From NCBI GenBank assembly GCA_036403515.1, contig DASWQV010000016.1, forward strand, positions 22,919-86,918: a stretch of 64,000 nt of DNA. Direction: 5' to 3'. This stretch comes from VRUE01 sp036403515. GTDB lineage: Bacteria > Actinomycetota > Thermoleophilia > Solirubrobacterales > 70-9. Position 1 is the stretch's first letter. Each line of letters starts with the position of its first letter. The notes under the pieces are model-generated. The model did not search any database. It was not told where the DNA came from and worked only from the letters and a program-made list of their open reading frames with translations. Position numbers and translations under genes: made by a program. Of this stretch, positions 42,331 through 54,149 are shown in pieces.

Positions 42331-43319
42331 CCGCGCTCGTCACCGGCGCGCATGGGTTCGTCGCCTCACACCTGGTGGCGGCCCTGCTGGCCCGGGGCGA
42401 CGCGGTGCGCGTGCTCGACCGGCCAGACCCGCGGCTCGCCGACACCGGTGGCCTGCGCCGTTCCGCCCTCGACCTGCTTGGCTTGCGTGAGGACGTCGAG
42501 CTTGCCGAGGGCGACCTGCGCGACGCAGAGGCGGTCTCGGCCGCGATCGCCGGTTGCGATTCCGTCTTTCACCTGGCAGCGCAGACGATCGTCGGCGTCG
42601 CCCGGGACTCACCCCTCGAGACGTTCGAGGTCAACGTGCGGGGCGCCTGGAACGTCTTCGAGGCCTGCCGGGAGCACGGCGTGGAGCGGGTCGTCTTCGC
42701 CTCTTCCGACAAGGCCTACGGCGCCAGCCCCCAGCTGCCCTACCACGAGGACTTCCCCCTGCGGGCGGCCCATCCCTACGACGCCAGCAAGGCGGCGGCG
42801 GACATGATCGCCCGCAGTTACGCCCACTCATATGGAGTGCCGCTGTCGGTCACCCGCTTCGCCAATATCTACGGCGGCGGCGACCTCAATTTCTCGCGGC
42901 TGATCCCGGAGACCGTGGTCGCGGCGCTCGACGGCCGCGCGCCGATGATCCGGTCCGACGGCAGCCCAGAGCGCGATTTTCTCCACGTCGCCGATGCCGT
43001 CTCCGCCTATCTGGCGATTGCCGACGCGCTCGGTGGTGAGGGCGTGGCGGGAGAGGCTTTCAACGCCGGAGGCGAGCGGCCGCACTCGGTGCGTGAGGTG
43101 GTCGACCTGATCGCCACGACAGCGGGAACGGGCGTCGAGCCCGAATACCTCGGCACTGGCACGCCGGACGGCGAGATCGATCGCCAGTTCGTCGACTCGA
43201 CCAAGCTGCGCGAGCTGACCGGCTGGCGTCCCGGGGTCGAGCTAGCCCAGGGACTTCGCGACACACTCGATTGGTACCGGGCTCGCCCGGAAGCCCGGCC
43301 TGCAAAGGTCTCCGCCTAG
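42327..43319 (+). CDS. rfbG: NAD-dependent sugar epimerase/dehydratase, probably CDP-glucose 4,6-dehydratase
   Basis: 330 residues of the extended SDR family. N-terminal VTGAHGFVASHLVAALLARG (GxxGFxxxxL form), NAD site HLAAQTIVGVARDSPLETFE, SSDKAYG and the catalytic YDASKAAADM (YxxxK). FANIYGGGDLNFSRLIPETV and SPERDFLHVADAVSAYL are typical of the RfbG group. The pairing with an RfbF-like gene (GTGA overlap) supports CDP-glucose as substrate and a CDP-6-deoxyhexose route. UDP- or GDP-sugar specificity cannot be excluded. It could be partly co-transcribed from the SAM-controlled leader. Confidence 0.83.
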   Translation: MTALVTGAHGFVASHLVAALLARGDAVRVLDRPDPRLADTGGLRRSALDLLGLREDVELAEGDLRDAEAVSAAIAGCDSVFHLAAQTIVGVARDSPLETFEVNVRGAWNVFEACREHGVERVVFASSDKAYGASPQLPYHEDFPLRAAHPYDASKAAADMIARSYAHSYGVPLSVTRFANIYGGGDLNFSRLIPETVVAALDGRAPMIRSDGSPERDFLHVADAVSAYLAIADALGGEGVAGEAFNAGGERPHSVREVVDLIATTAGTGVEPEYLGTGTPDGEIDRQFVDSTKLRELTGWRPGVELAQGLRDTLDWYRARPEARPAKVSA

Positions 43320-43321
43320 TC

Positions 43322-44119
43322 ATGTGTGGACGATTCACGGTCACCGCGAAGGACACGAAGAAGATCGCCGACAAGTTCCAGGTCGAGCTGGAGAAGGCGC
43401 TGGAGCGCAACGCCGAAGGCAATGCGCCGCCGCCCTCCAAGGAGCGGGCGAAGACGGTCGAGTCGGCGCTGGGGCGCTTCAACGTCGCGCCGACCCAGGA
43501 GGTGCTCACGGTCCGCTCCTCGCCTGACCCCGAAGAGGCGGCGCGCGGCGAGCGCGAGGCCCGGCTGATGCGTTGGGGCCTGATCCCGCGCTGGGCCAAG
43601 GACCTCAAGGTCGGCTACCGGATGATCAACGCCAAGGCGGAGAATCTCACCTCCAGTCGCGCATACTCGCCGCTGGTCGGCAAGTTCCGCCACCGCTGCC
43701 TGATCGTCGCCGACGGCTTCTATGAGTGGATGGTGGCGGAGGACCCCAAGCAGCCGCGCCAGCCCTGGCGCTTCACGGTCGACGGCGGAGAGCCCTTCGC
43801 CTTCGCCGGGCTTTGCACCCGCAAGGAGTGGCAGGACCCGGAGGACCGCGGCGTTGACGATGGCTGGCTCTATAGCTGCACGATCATCACCACGACCCCC
43901 AACGAGCTGGTTGCCAAGGTGCACGACCGGATGCCGGCGATCCTGCCGGGGCCCGAGGCCGAAGCCGCCTGGTTGCGGCCGGACCTGGAACTCGAGGATG
44001 CGGTGGCGATGTGCGCGCCCCTGTCGGCGAGCCGGATGGACAGCGCGCCCGCCAATCCGAAGCTGAACAAGGTGGGCAAGGGCAGCGAGGAAGGGCCCGA
44101 ACTGCTCGTCGCCCCTTAG
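43322..44119 (+). CDS. SRAP-domain protein (HMCES/YedK family)
   Basis: 265 residues from the ATG at 43322, the only start that gives the obligatory MCGRFTV N-terminus with Cys2. It also carries FNVAPTQEVLTV, LMRWGLIPRWAKDLK, RMINAKAENLTSSRAYSPL and CLIVADGFYEW, with the conserved Asn, Glu and late His (KVHDRMPAIL). SRAP proteins form a thiazolidine crosslink to abasic sites in single-stranded DNA. About 40 basic/acidic residues (36-55) are inserted after the first strand compared with the short bacterial form. The stop overlaps the convergent gene by 4 bases. Confidence 0.93.
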   Translation: MCGRFTVTAKDTKKIADKFQVELEKALERNAEGNAPPPSKERAKTVESALGRFNVAPTQEVLTVRSSPDPEEAARGEREARLMRWGLIPRWAKDLKVGYRMINAKAENLTSSRAYSPLVGKFRHRCLIVADGFYEWMVAEDPKQPRQPWRFTVDGGEPFAFAGLCTRKEWQDPEDRGVDDGWLYSCTIITTTPNELVAKVHDRMPAILPGPEAEAAWLRPDLELEDAVAMCAPLSASRMDSAPANPKLNKVGKGSEEGPELLVAP

Positions 44120-44826
44120 CCGGGCAGCGCGCCCGCGGTGCGGACGGTGGCCGTGCCGGCCGCGGTCTCGATCTCGCACGACATTCGGGCGGCCGGCGTC
44201 GCGGTGGTGCGCCAGATCGAGACGAAGGGCAGCTTCAGGTCTTCCTCCGGTCGTCCACTCGGCAGGCCCAATTTCCAGACCTGCTGAGCGACCCGATAGG
44301 GCGCCCACTCGACGACGATTCCCCTCTCCTTGGTGTAGCGCTTGCCGAAGACGCCGCTGACTTCGACCGAGGCCAGATCGGTGCTGTGCGAGCTGAACTC
44401 GACCAGGGAGGTTTCCGGCGTGTCCTGTTCGAAGAGGTCTTCGCTGGAACGGGGGTAGGCGGCGCGGCTCTTCGAGGTCTGGGCGACGATCGTCCGCGCC
44501 GGCACGTGAACCGTGCAGCTGAGCCGGCCACGGCCGACTGCTGAGCCGGCGTCGATCGTCAGCACGGCTGAGACCCGGAAGAGCGTGTAGTCGCTGATGT
44601 TGGGTTCGGTCGAGCGGATTTCCGCTTTGGAGAGCTGCATCTCCCCGCCGCCGGGGATTGCGGCCGGTCTCGACCTTGCCATCGGCGCTTCTTCGACCCA
44701 TTCCAGCGTCGCCGTGCCGATCGACTCATCGGTGCTGAGCAGCGCCGCCGCCAGGCTGGCGAGCAGGCCGATCGCGATTACCAGCAGCGCCCCACGCGGC
44801 GGGCGAATCTTCTTCTCGGCGGCCAT
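44116..44826 (-). CDS. Hypothetical single-pass membrane-anchored protein
   Basis: 236 residues from the ATG at 44826; an in-frame start at 44868 adds 14. A basic N-terminus is followed by one hydrophobic helix (GALLVIAIGLLASLAAALLS), then about 200 residues rich in beta-forming Thr/Val/Ser with two Cys (LSCTVHV near residue 107 and MSCEIET near 216). No domain is recognised. The topology suggests an extracytoplasmic domain. It lies convergent with SRAP and divergent from the alpha/beta hydrolase. Confidence 0.65.
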   Translation of the reverse strand: MAAEKKIRPPRGALLVIAIGLLASLAAALLSTDESIGTATLEWVEEAPMARSRPAAIPGGGEMQLSKAEIRSTEPNISDYTLFRVSAVLTIDAGSAVGRGRLSCTVHVPARTIVAQTSKSRAAYPRSSEDLFEQDTPETSLVEFSSHSTDLASVEVSGVFGKRYTKERGIVVEWAPYRVAQQVWKLGLPSGRPEEDLKLPFVSIWRTTATPAARMSCEIETAAGTATVRTAGALPG

Positions 44827-44899
44827 CGGCCGCGACAGTATTGGAAGCGGCAGCGGATTCGTGGGCATAGCCGCCGCGACGGCCAGTTACCGTTAGCTC

Positions 44900-45820
44900 G
44901 TGCCCGATAGCGCCCATCCGTCCCGCCCGGCAGAAGTGAGGTTGACGACGGCGGAGCTGCACGGTCGCGAGACTGCCTATCTGGGCGGCGGCGATGGCCC
45001 GCCCCTGCTCCTGATCCACGGGATGGCGGGCAGCTCGGAGAACTGGCGCGGTGTCCTGGAGCCGCTTGCCCAGCGGCATACGGTGATCGCTCCGGACCTG
45101 CCCGGCCATGGGGTCTCGGCCGGCGGGCCGGGGGACTACTCGCTGGGCAGCCTCGCAACCGGCCTGCGGGATCTGCTCCTCAGCCTCGGTCACGAGCGGG
45201 CGACCCTGGTCGGTCACTCGCTTGGCGGCGGCGTCGCGATGCAGTTCTCCTACCAATTCCCCGAGATGGTCGAGCGCCTCGTCCTTGTCTCCAGCGGCGG
45301 CTTGGGCCCCGAGGTCAGCCCGGTCCTGCGAGCCGCCGCCCTGCCCGGCGCCGACCTCTTCATCAGCGCCACCGCCAGCCTTGGCCAGCGGGTTGGCGGA
45401 ACCATCGGCCGCGGCCTGGGAGCGATCGGCATGCAACCAGGGCCTGACGTCGCCGAGGTCGCGCGCGGCTATGCCTCGCTCGCCGAGCCGCGACGCCGCA
45501 AGGCCTTCCTGGCGACCCTGCGTTCCGTCGTCGGCACAGAGGGCCAGCGCGTCTCCGCTTCCGATCGCCTCTACCTCGCCGAGTCGATCCCCGTCCTGAT
45601 TGTCTGGGGCGCCCGCGATCCGATCATCCCCGTGCGGCACGGCGAAGATGCCCACCGAACGCTTCCGGGCAGCCAGCTGGAGATCTTCGAGGGCGCTGGC
45701 CACCTGCCCCAACTCGAGCAGCCGGGCCACTTCATCGCCGTGCTCGAGCGCTTCATCGCCGAAAACGAGCCAGCGCCGTTTGATCGCGACGAGTGGCTGG
45801 CCAGGTTCAAGACCGCCTGA
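44900..45820 (+). CDS. Alpha/beta hydrolase
   Basis: 306 residues with a GTG start at 44900. It has the oxyanion HG motif LLLIHGMAGSSENWRGVL and the nucleophile elbow LVGHSLGGGVAMQFS (G-H-S-L-G-G, catalytic Ser). The acid is in VWGARDPIIPVRHG, and the catalytic His in FEGAGHLPQLEQPGHF. It resembles small-molecule esterases or haloperoxidase-like enzymes and has no signal peptide. The substrate is unknown. The tRNA-Arg gene lies just downstream on the other strand. Confidence 0.88.
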   Translation: MPDSAHPSRPAEVRLTTAELHGRETAYLGGGDGPPLLLIHGMAGSSENWRGVLEPLAQRHTVIAPDLPGHGVSAGGPGDYSLGSLATGLRDLLLSLGHERATLVGHSLGGGVAMQFSYQFPEMVERLVLVSSGGLGPEVSPVLRAAALPGADLFISATASLGQRVGGTIGRGLGAIGMQPGPDVAEVARGYASLAEPRRRKAFLATLRSVVGTEGQRVSASDRLYLAESIPVLIVWGARDPIIPVRHGEDAHRTLPGSQLEIFEGAGHLPQLEQPGHFIAVLERFIAENEPAPFDRDEWLARFKTA

Positions 45821-45834
45821 TCGGGTCGCCAAAA

Positions 45835-45908
45835 CGCGCCCGACAGGATTCGAACCTGTGGCCTCCGCCTCCGGAGGGCGGCGCTCTATCCAGCTGAGCT
45901 ACGGGCGC
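45835..45908 (-). tRNA. tRNA-Arg (anticodon CCG)
   Basis: Cloverleaf read on the minus strand: acceptor GCGCCCG paired with CGGGCGC, D-arm GCTC...GAGC, anticodon stem CCGCC/GGCGG with loop CTCCGGA (anticodon CCG, decoding CGG), and T-arm ACAGG-TTCGAAT-CCTGT. The discriminator is G, and the bases after it read TTT, so CCA is not encoded. A possible -10 (TAGACT on the minus strand) lies at 45918-45923. Confidence 0.95.
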
Positions 45909-45969
45909 TCGAAGGCCAGTCTAGCTTCGAGTGGCTGAGCCGCCGCGTCGCGTAGGCTCGCTGGCTCGC

Positions 45970-46944
45970 ATGGATCTCTCGGCGATCTTTCTTGGCACAG
46001 GGGGCTCGGTCCCGTCGGCGCGGCGTTCCACCGCAAGCGTGATGCTGGTTCGGGGCGGCAGGCGGATCATGTTCGACTGCGGCGAAGGGACGCAGCGCCA
46101 GCTGCAGCGCTCGCTCGGCCTCGCCCAGGTCGACGAGATTTACCTCACCCACTTCCACGCCGATCACATCCTTGGCCTGCCGGGCCTGCTGAAGACATAC
46201 GACCTCACCGCCCGTGAGGAGCCATTGACCATTTACGGACCGCGCGGCCTGCGCGATCTCTTCAAGATGCTCGGTCGGCTGATCGGCCGCACCGACTACG
46301 GCCTCAACCTGGTCGAAGTGGATCCCGGTGACGCCGTCGCCCACGACGGCGCCGAAGTCCGGGCTTTCGCGGTCGAGCACAGCGTGCGGGCCAACGGCTA
46401 CGCCCTGATCGAGAAGGAGCGTCCGGGCCGCTTCGATCCCGAGGCCGCCAGGCGCCTTGGGGTCGCCGAAGGACCGGCCTTCGCCGCCCTGCAGCGCGGC
46501 GAGGAGGTTGAGGGAAGCTCCGGCCCAGTGCGCCCCGACGAGGTGATGGGTGAGCCGCGACCAGGACGCACGATTGCGTTGACCGGCGACACGGCGCCCT
46601 GTCACTCGACGGTCCAAGCCGCGGCCGACGCAGAGCTTCTGATCCACGACGCCAGCTTCTCCGAGCAGGAGGCACAGCGGGCTGCCGACACCGGCCACTC
46701 GACGGTTGGCCAAGCAGCCTCGGTCGCCCGCGAAGCCCACGTGAAAATGCTCGCCCTCGTCCACATCTCCTCCCGCTACCACGTCGGCACCGTCCTTGAC
46801 GAGGCCCGCGATGTCTTCGAGCCAAGCTTCGCCCCCCGTGACTTCGACGTCATAGAGATCCCTTTTGCAGAGCGCGGAGAGCCGAAGCTCGTCGCGAACG
46901 GCGCTCGTGAACGCGAGGAGCCAGAGCCGCAGCGCGCCGTCTAG
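45970..46944 (+). CDS. rnz: Ribonuclease Z (tRNA 3'-endonuclease)
   Basis: 324 residues from the ATG at 45970 (MDLSAIFLGTGGSVPSARRS). MBL zinc motif THFHADHILGLPGLL (HxHxDH), then FAVEHSVRANGYALIEKERPG, whose His and following loop are typical of RNase Z, TGDTAPCHST, LLIHDASF and the final HISSRY. It matures tRNA 3' ends by cutting after the discriminator. The divergent neighbour is a tRNA gene without encoded CCA, exactly the substrate class for this enzyme. The gene immediately precedes the pyrR leader. Confidence 0.92.
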   Translation: MDLSAIFLGTGGSVPSARRSTASVMLVRGGRRIMFDCGEGTQRQLQRSLGLAQVDEIYLTHFHADHILGLPGLLKTYDLTAREEPLTIYGPRGLRDLFKMLGRLIGRTDYGLNLVEVDPGDAVAHDGAEVRAFAVEHSVRANGYALIEKERPGRFDPEAARRLGVAEGPAFAALQRGEEVEGSSGPVRPDEVMGEPRPGRTIALTGDTAPCHSTVQAAADAELLIHDASFSEQEAQRAADTGHSTVGQAASVAREAHVKMLALVHISSRYHVGTVLDEARDVFEPSFAPRDFDVIEIPFAERGEPKLVANGAREREEPEPQRAV

Positions 46945-46973
46945 CGCCGCATCTGCTGCTAGCCTCAGGGCCG

Positions 46974-47006
46974 TCCTTTAACCAGGTCCCGTGAGGCCAG
47001 GAAGGA
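46974..47006 (+). promoter_or_regulatory. PyrR-binding RNA loop overlapping the pyrR ribosome-binding region
   Basis: GGTCCCGTGAGGCC (46985-46998) matches the PyrR anti-antiterminator consensus ARUCCNGNGAGGYU at all core positions. It sits in a hairpin closed by TCCTT (46974-46978) and AAGGA (47002-47006). The 3' strand includes GGAAGG, the likely Shine-Dalgarno for the GTG at 47019. PyrR-UMP binding would therefore block pyrR translation, as known for mycobacterial leaders. No terminator is visible. Confidence 0.8.
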
Positions 47007-47018
47007 AGCCAAGAGTCA

Positions 47019-47579
47019 GTGTCTGAGAAGGTCGTGCTCGAGCGCGACGATTTGGAGCGAACGCTACGGCGGATCGCTCACGAGATCGCCGAGAAGAACC
47101 CGGGCCCCGATGCATTGGCGATCGTCGGTATCCACACTCGTGGCGCTCTGCTCGCTCGCCGCCTGCACACCCTGCTGGCGGAGCTGAGCGACGCCGAGGC
47201 GCCGATCGGGGACCTCGACATCTCTTTCTACCGCGATGACGTGGGGGCGAAGTCACCCGCGTCACAGCCAGTCGTGCACGCTTCCCACATCGACTTCGAC
47301 CTCGCCGGGCGCACCGTTGTGCTCGTCGACGACGTCCTCTTCACCGGCCGCACGGTGCGCGCCGCGATCGACGCCCTCTTCGACTACGGCCGCCCGCAGC
47401 GGGTCCAGCTGGCCGTCCTCTGCGACCGCGGCCATCGCGAGCTGCCGATCCGGCCCGACTACGTCGGCAAGAACCTGCCGACCGCGCGTGAGGAGCGGGT
47501 CAACGTGCGCCTCGGCGAGCTCGACGGCGCCGACGAAGTGACGATCTCCGTCCCACGGCCAGCCAAGGTGAGCGCATGA
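47019..47579 (+). CDS. pyrR: Bifunctional pyr operon regulator / uracil phosphoribosyltransferase
   Basis: 186 residues with a GTG start at 47019. PRPP-binding signature TVVLVDDVLFTGRTVRAAID, with LERTLRRIAHEIAEKN, IVGIHTRGALLARRL and LPIRPDYVGKNLPT as in PyrR. It senses UMP/UTP and binds the leader RNA just upstream. The stop overlaps pyrB by ATGA. First gene of pyrR-pyrB-pyrC-carA-carB-pyrKD. Confidence 0.95.
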   Translation: MSEKVVLERDDLERTLRRIAHEIAEKNPGPDALAIVGIHTRGALLARRLHTLLAELSDAEAPIGDLDISFYRDDVGAKSPASQPVVHASHIDFDLAGRTVVLVDDVLFTGRTVRAAIDALFDYGRPQRVQLAVLCDRGHRELPIRPDYVGKNLPTAREERVNVRLGELDGADEVTISVPRPAKVSA

Positions 47580-48535
47580 GGCACCTGCTTTCGATCGAGC
47601 AGCTCTCAAAGATGGAGATCGAGGCGATCCTCGACCGCGCCGAGAGCTTCGCCGAGGTCGGCCGCCGCGACATCAAGAAGGTGCCGACCCTGCGGGGACG
47701 CACCGTCGTCACCCTCTTCTACGAGGCGAGCACCCGCACCAGCTCCTCCTTCGAGCTGGCGGCAAAGCGGCTCTCCGCCGACCTGGTCTCGGTCAAGGCG
47801 GCCGGCTCCTCGGTCGACAAGGGGGAGTCGCTGAAGGACACGATCGCCACCCTTTCGGCCTACGAACCGGCGGCGATCGTGCTGCGACACCCACATGCCG
47901 GAGCGGCTGAGCTGGTCGCCAGATGGGCCGACGCGGCGGTCGTCAACGCCGGCGACGGCAAGCACGAGCACCCCAGCCAGGCGCTGCTCGACGTCTACAC
48001 GCTGCGCCGCCAGCTCGGCTCGCTCGAGGGCAAGAGGATCTGGATCGTCGGCGACGTTCTGCACAGCCGCGTCGCCCGCTCCAACCTGATCGCCTTCAAG
48101 GCGATGGGCGCCGAGCTGACCGTCTGCGGTCCGCCGGCGTTGATTCCCCGGGGACTGGAGCAGCTCGGCTGTGAGTTGACCCACACGCTTGACCGCCTTG
48201 GCGAGGCTGAGGTGATCTACGCGCTGCGCTTGCAGCGGGAGAGGATGCGGGAGAGCTTCGTGCCATCGATCCGCGAGTACGCGGCCCACTTCCAGATCGA
48301 TTCGCGCCGGCTCGGGCGCCGCCAGCTCCTCATGCACCCCGGCCCGGTCAACCGCGGCGTCGAGCTCTCCGGTGAGGTGATCGACTCGCCGCAGTCGCTG
48401 ATCGCAGAGCAGGTCGCCTCCGGGCTCGTCGTGCGAATGGCAATCCTCTACGAGCTGCTTGCTGCAGGCGATGAGCCGGCGCCCGCTCACGGCAACGGCG
48501 CCTCGCCGCCGACTCGAATAGGGCAACCGGCATGA
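47576..48535 (+). CDS. pyrB: Aspartate carbamoyltransferase catalytic chain
   Basis: 319 residues, the usual catalytic-chain length. Carbamoyl-phosphate loop YEASTRTSSSFELAAKRL, then SVDKGESLKDTIATLSAY, RHPHAGAAEL, GDGKHEHPSQALLDVYTL and the Asp-binding YALRLQRERM and LMHPGPVNRGVEL. It makes N-carbamoyl-aspartate. No pyrI regulatory chain is present. It overlaps pyrR and pyrC by 4 bases each. Confidence 0.96.
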   Translation: MRHLLSIEQLSKMEIEAILDRAESFAEVGRRDIKKVPTLRGRTVVTLFYEASTRTSSSFELAAKRLSADLVSVKAAGSSVDKGESLKDTIATLSAYEPAAIVLRHPHAGAAELVARWADAAVVNAGDGKHEHPSQALLDVYTLRRQLGSLEGKRIWIVGDVLHSRVARSNLIAFKAMGAELTVCGPPALIPRGLEQLGCELTHTLDRLGEAEVIYALRLQRERMRESFVPSIREYAAHFQIDSRRLGRRQLLMHPGPVNRGVELSGEVIDSPQSLIAEQVASGLVVRMAILYELLAAGDEPAPAHGNGASPPTRIGQPA

Positions 48536-49878
48536 GCCTCGCCGATCTGGACATGCGCGCCGGCGCCGGCGCGAACCTGGTCCTGCGCCGCGCCACCGTG
48601 CTTGATCCGGTAGCGCGCATCGACGCGCAACACGACGTCGTCATCCGCGACGGGAGGATCGCCGAGCTGGCGACCCCGGGCGATGCCACCGCGGACGGCC
48701 ACGAGGAGATTGACGCCGAAGGCCTGCACGCCTTTCCAGCCTTCTTCGACCCGCACGTACACCTGCGCACGCCCGGCCAGGAGCACAAGGAGGACATAGA
48801 GACCGGCAGCCGCTCGGCAGCCGCGGGCGGCTACTGCGGCGTGCTGGCGATGGCAAACACCGAGCCGCCCGTCTCCACGCCGGCCGATATCGAGGCGCTG
48901 CGCACTGGCGCCCGCGCCGCGGCATCGGTGCGGATCGGCTTCCTCGCCACGGTCACCCGGGCGATGCAGGGCGAGGAGCTGACCGAGATGGCCTCGTTGC
49001 GCGAGGCGGGGGCGATCGGCTTCAGCGATGACGGCCTGCCGATCCGCAGCGCCCGCGTGCTGCGCCGCGCCCTCCAATATCAGCGCCTCTGCGGCGGCCC
49101 GATCGCCCTGCACGAGGAGGATCCGGAGCTTTCGGGCGCGGGGGTCATGCACGAGGGGCCGGTCTCGGCGGTGCTCGGCCTCGAGGGGATCCCGTCGATC
49201 TCGGAGTCGACGATGATCGCCCGCGATGCCGCGCTGGCCGGATACGAGGGCGGTCGCATCCACGTTCAGCACCTCTCCGCCGCCGCCTCGGTCGAGGTCG
49301 TTCGCAGCGCCAAGGCGGCGGGCGTGCTGATCAGCTGCGAGGCCTCTCCCCATCACCTCTGCCTCACCGACGAGGAGGTCCGCAGCCTCGACCCCCAGCG
49401 CTTCAAGATGAATCCACCGCTGCGCTCCGAGTCCGACCGCCAGGCCCTGATCGACGGCCTGCGTGAGGGCACGATCGAGTCCGTGGCCACCGATCACGCC
49501 CCTCACGCGCCGGAGGAAAAGGAGGTCCCCTTCGAGGCGGCGGCAATGGGAGTGACCGGCCTGGAGACGGCTTTCGCGGCCCTACACACCGAGCTCGTCA
49601 TGCCTGGCCTGCTCGACCTCGGGCTTCTCATCGAGCGGATGGCCGGTGGGGCGGAGCCGTTCGGCATCGAGCGACCCTCGCTGGCGCCGGGCAATGAGGC
49701 CAACATCGCCCTCTGCGACCTCGGCGCCGAGTGGATCGTCGGCGAGGACGGCTACGAGAGTCGCTCATCCAATTCATGGTGCGGCGGCCGCAAGCTGACC
49801 GGCCGCGTGCTGATGACCCTAGCCGGCGGCCAAATCGCCTACCGCCTGCGCAGCTTTTCCCTGGGAGTGGCAGCATGA
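48532..49878 (+). CDS. pyrC: Dihydroorotase (class I)
   Basis: 448 residues. Zinc motif FDPHVHLRTPGQEHKEDIET (DxHxHxR form HVHLR), AMANTEPPVSTPADI, the second-metal His in HVQHLSAAASVEVV, CEASPHHLCLTDEEV, and the catalytic Asp in SVATDHAPHAPEEK. It cyclises carbamoyl-aspartate to dihydroorotate. The ATG overlaps the pyrB stop. A hairpin occupies the 52-base gap to carA. Confidence 0.95.
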   Translation: MSLADLDMRAGAGANLVLRRATVLDPVARIDAQHDVVIRDGRIAELATPGDATADGHEEIDAEGLHAFPAFFDPHVHLRTPGQEHKEDIETGSRSAAAGGYCGVLAMANTEPPVSTPADIEALRTGARAAASVRIGFLATVTRAMQGEELTEMASLREAGAIGFSDDGLPIRSARVLRRALQYQRLCGGPIALHEEDPELSGAGVMHEGPVSAVLGLEGIPSISESTMIARDAALAGYEGGRIHVQHLSAAASVEVVRSAKAAGVLISCEASPHHLCLTDEEVRSLDPQRFKMNPPLRSESDRQALIDGLREGTIESVATDHAPHAPEEKEVPFEAAAMGVTGLETAFAALHTELVMPGLLDLGLLIERMAGGAEPFGIERPSLAPGNEANIALCDLGAEWIVGEDGYESRSSNSWCGGRKLTGRVLMTLAGGQIAYRLRSFSLGVAA

Positions 49879-49887
49879 CCGCCTTTT

Positions 49888-49928
49888 CGGTGCGCTTTAC
49901 CCCCGATATAGCGAGCAAAGGCGCACCG
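49888..49928. repeat. Hairpin filling the pyrC-carA gap
   Basis: CGGTGCGC (49888-49895) pairs with GCGCACCG (49921-49928), extended by TTT/AAA (49896-49898 with 49917-49919) around a bulged G. The right arm contains AAAGG, the only ribosome-binding candidate for carA, and ends two bases before its ATG at 49931. Folding could lower carA translation. Confidence 0.75.
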
Positions 49929-49930
49929 GA

Positions 49931-51038
49931 ATGACTGAGGGCTACCTGCTGCTCGAGGATGGGGCGCGCTTTGACGGGTTGGCCTGCGGCGCTGGGGGAG
50001 CCATTACCGGGGAGGTCGTCTTCAACACGGCGATGACCGGCTATCAGGAGTCGGTCACCGATCCCTCCTACGCCGGCCAGATCATCGTCTTCACCTACCC
50101 GCTGATCGGCAACTACGGGGTCTCCGCGGCCGCGATGGAGTCGGACCGCATCCATGCACGCGGCGTCGTCATGCGGGATCCGAAGAACGGCGAGGACGTC
50201 GCCACCGCCGAGGGGGGTTGGCTCGACTGGCTCGCCGACTGCGGAGTCCCGGCGATCGGCGGCGTCGACACCCGTGCCGTCGTCCGCCATATCCGCGATG
50301 GTGGCGCGATGCGGGGCGGCATCTTCCCCGCTGGCACGCCTGAAGATGAGGCGCGCGAGCGGGTCGCCGCCGAGCCTTCCATGGATGGGGCCGATCTCGC
50401 CCGCACCGTGACGCCGCCCGAGCCGGTTCGCTTCGCTGGCGACGGCCCCCACGTGGTCGGTATTGACACCGGGATCAAGCTCAACATCGTCCGACAGCTG
50501 CGCGAGCGCGGCTGTCGGGTAACGCTGCTGCCCTGCACGTTCTCCGCCGAGCAGGTGCTTGCCGAGGCCCCCGACCTGGTCTTCCTCGCCAACGGCCCCG
50601 GCGACCCGGCGGCGCTCGCCTACGTCGTCGACACCGTCCGCGGCCTGGTCGGAAAGCGACCCCTCTTCGGCATCTGCCTCGGCCATCAGCTGCTTTGCCG
50701 CGCCGTCGGCCTCGAGACGTACAAGCTTCCATTCGGACACCGCGGCGCCAACCACCCGGTCAAGGAGCTGGCCACCGGTCGGATCGACATCACCTCGCAA
50801 AATCACGGCTTCGCCGTCCAGGGGCCGGCGGGGGAGCCGCGGATCGAGGCCGACGAGCCGCTCCGCTGGGAAACGGACTTCGGCGCCGCCGAGCTCTCCC
50901 ACCTCAACCTCTACGACCGCACGGTCGAGGGCCTGGTGCTGAAGGATGTGCGCGCCGCGACCGTCCAGTACCACCCCGAGGCCGGTCCGGGCCCGCACGA
51001 CGCCCGCCACCTCTTCGACTCCTTCCTCAACCTCGCCC

Positions 51039-51046
<8 letters not shown>
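49931..51046 (+). CDS. carA: Carbamoyl-phosphate synthase small (glutaminase) subunit
   Basis: 371 residues. N-terminal CPSase-small domain (EVVFNTAMTGYQESVTDPSY) and a C-terminal class I glutamine amidotransferase: FLANGPGDPAALAYV, the nucleophile Cys in LFGICLGHQLLCRAVG, QNHGFAVQ, and the His/Glu pair in VQYHPEAGPGPHDA. It releases ammonia for CarB. It overlaps carB by 8 bases. Confidence 0.96.

Positions 51047-54145
<3,099 letters not shown>

Positions 54146-54149
<4 letters not shown>

Noticed and set aside
43322..44119. SRAP gene as part of a mobile or defence island
   Set aside because: Neighbouring genes are ordinary chromosomal functions; no integrase, phage or restriction genes are near.
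46945..46972. CTAGC...GCTAG stem after rnz as a terminator
   Set aside because: Only five paired bases, a long loop and no T-run; it could equally include a weak pyrR promoter.
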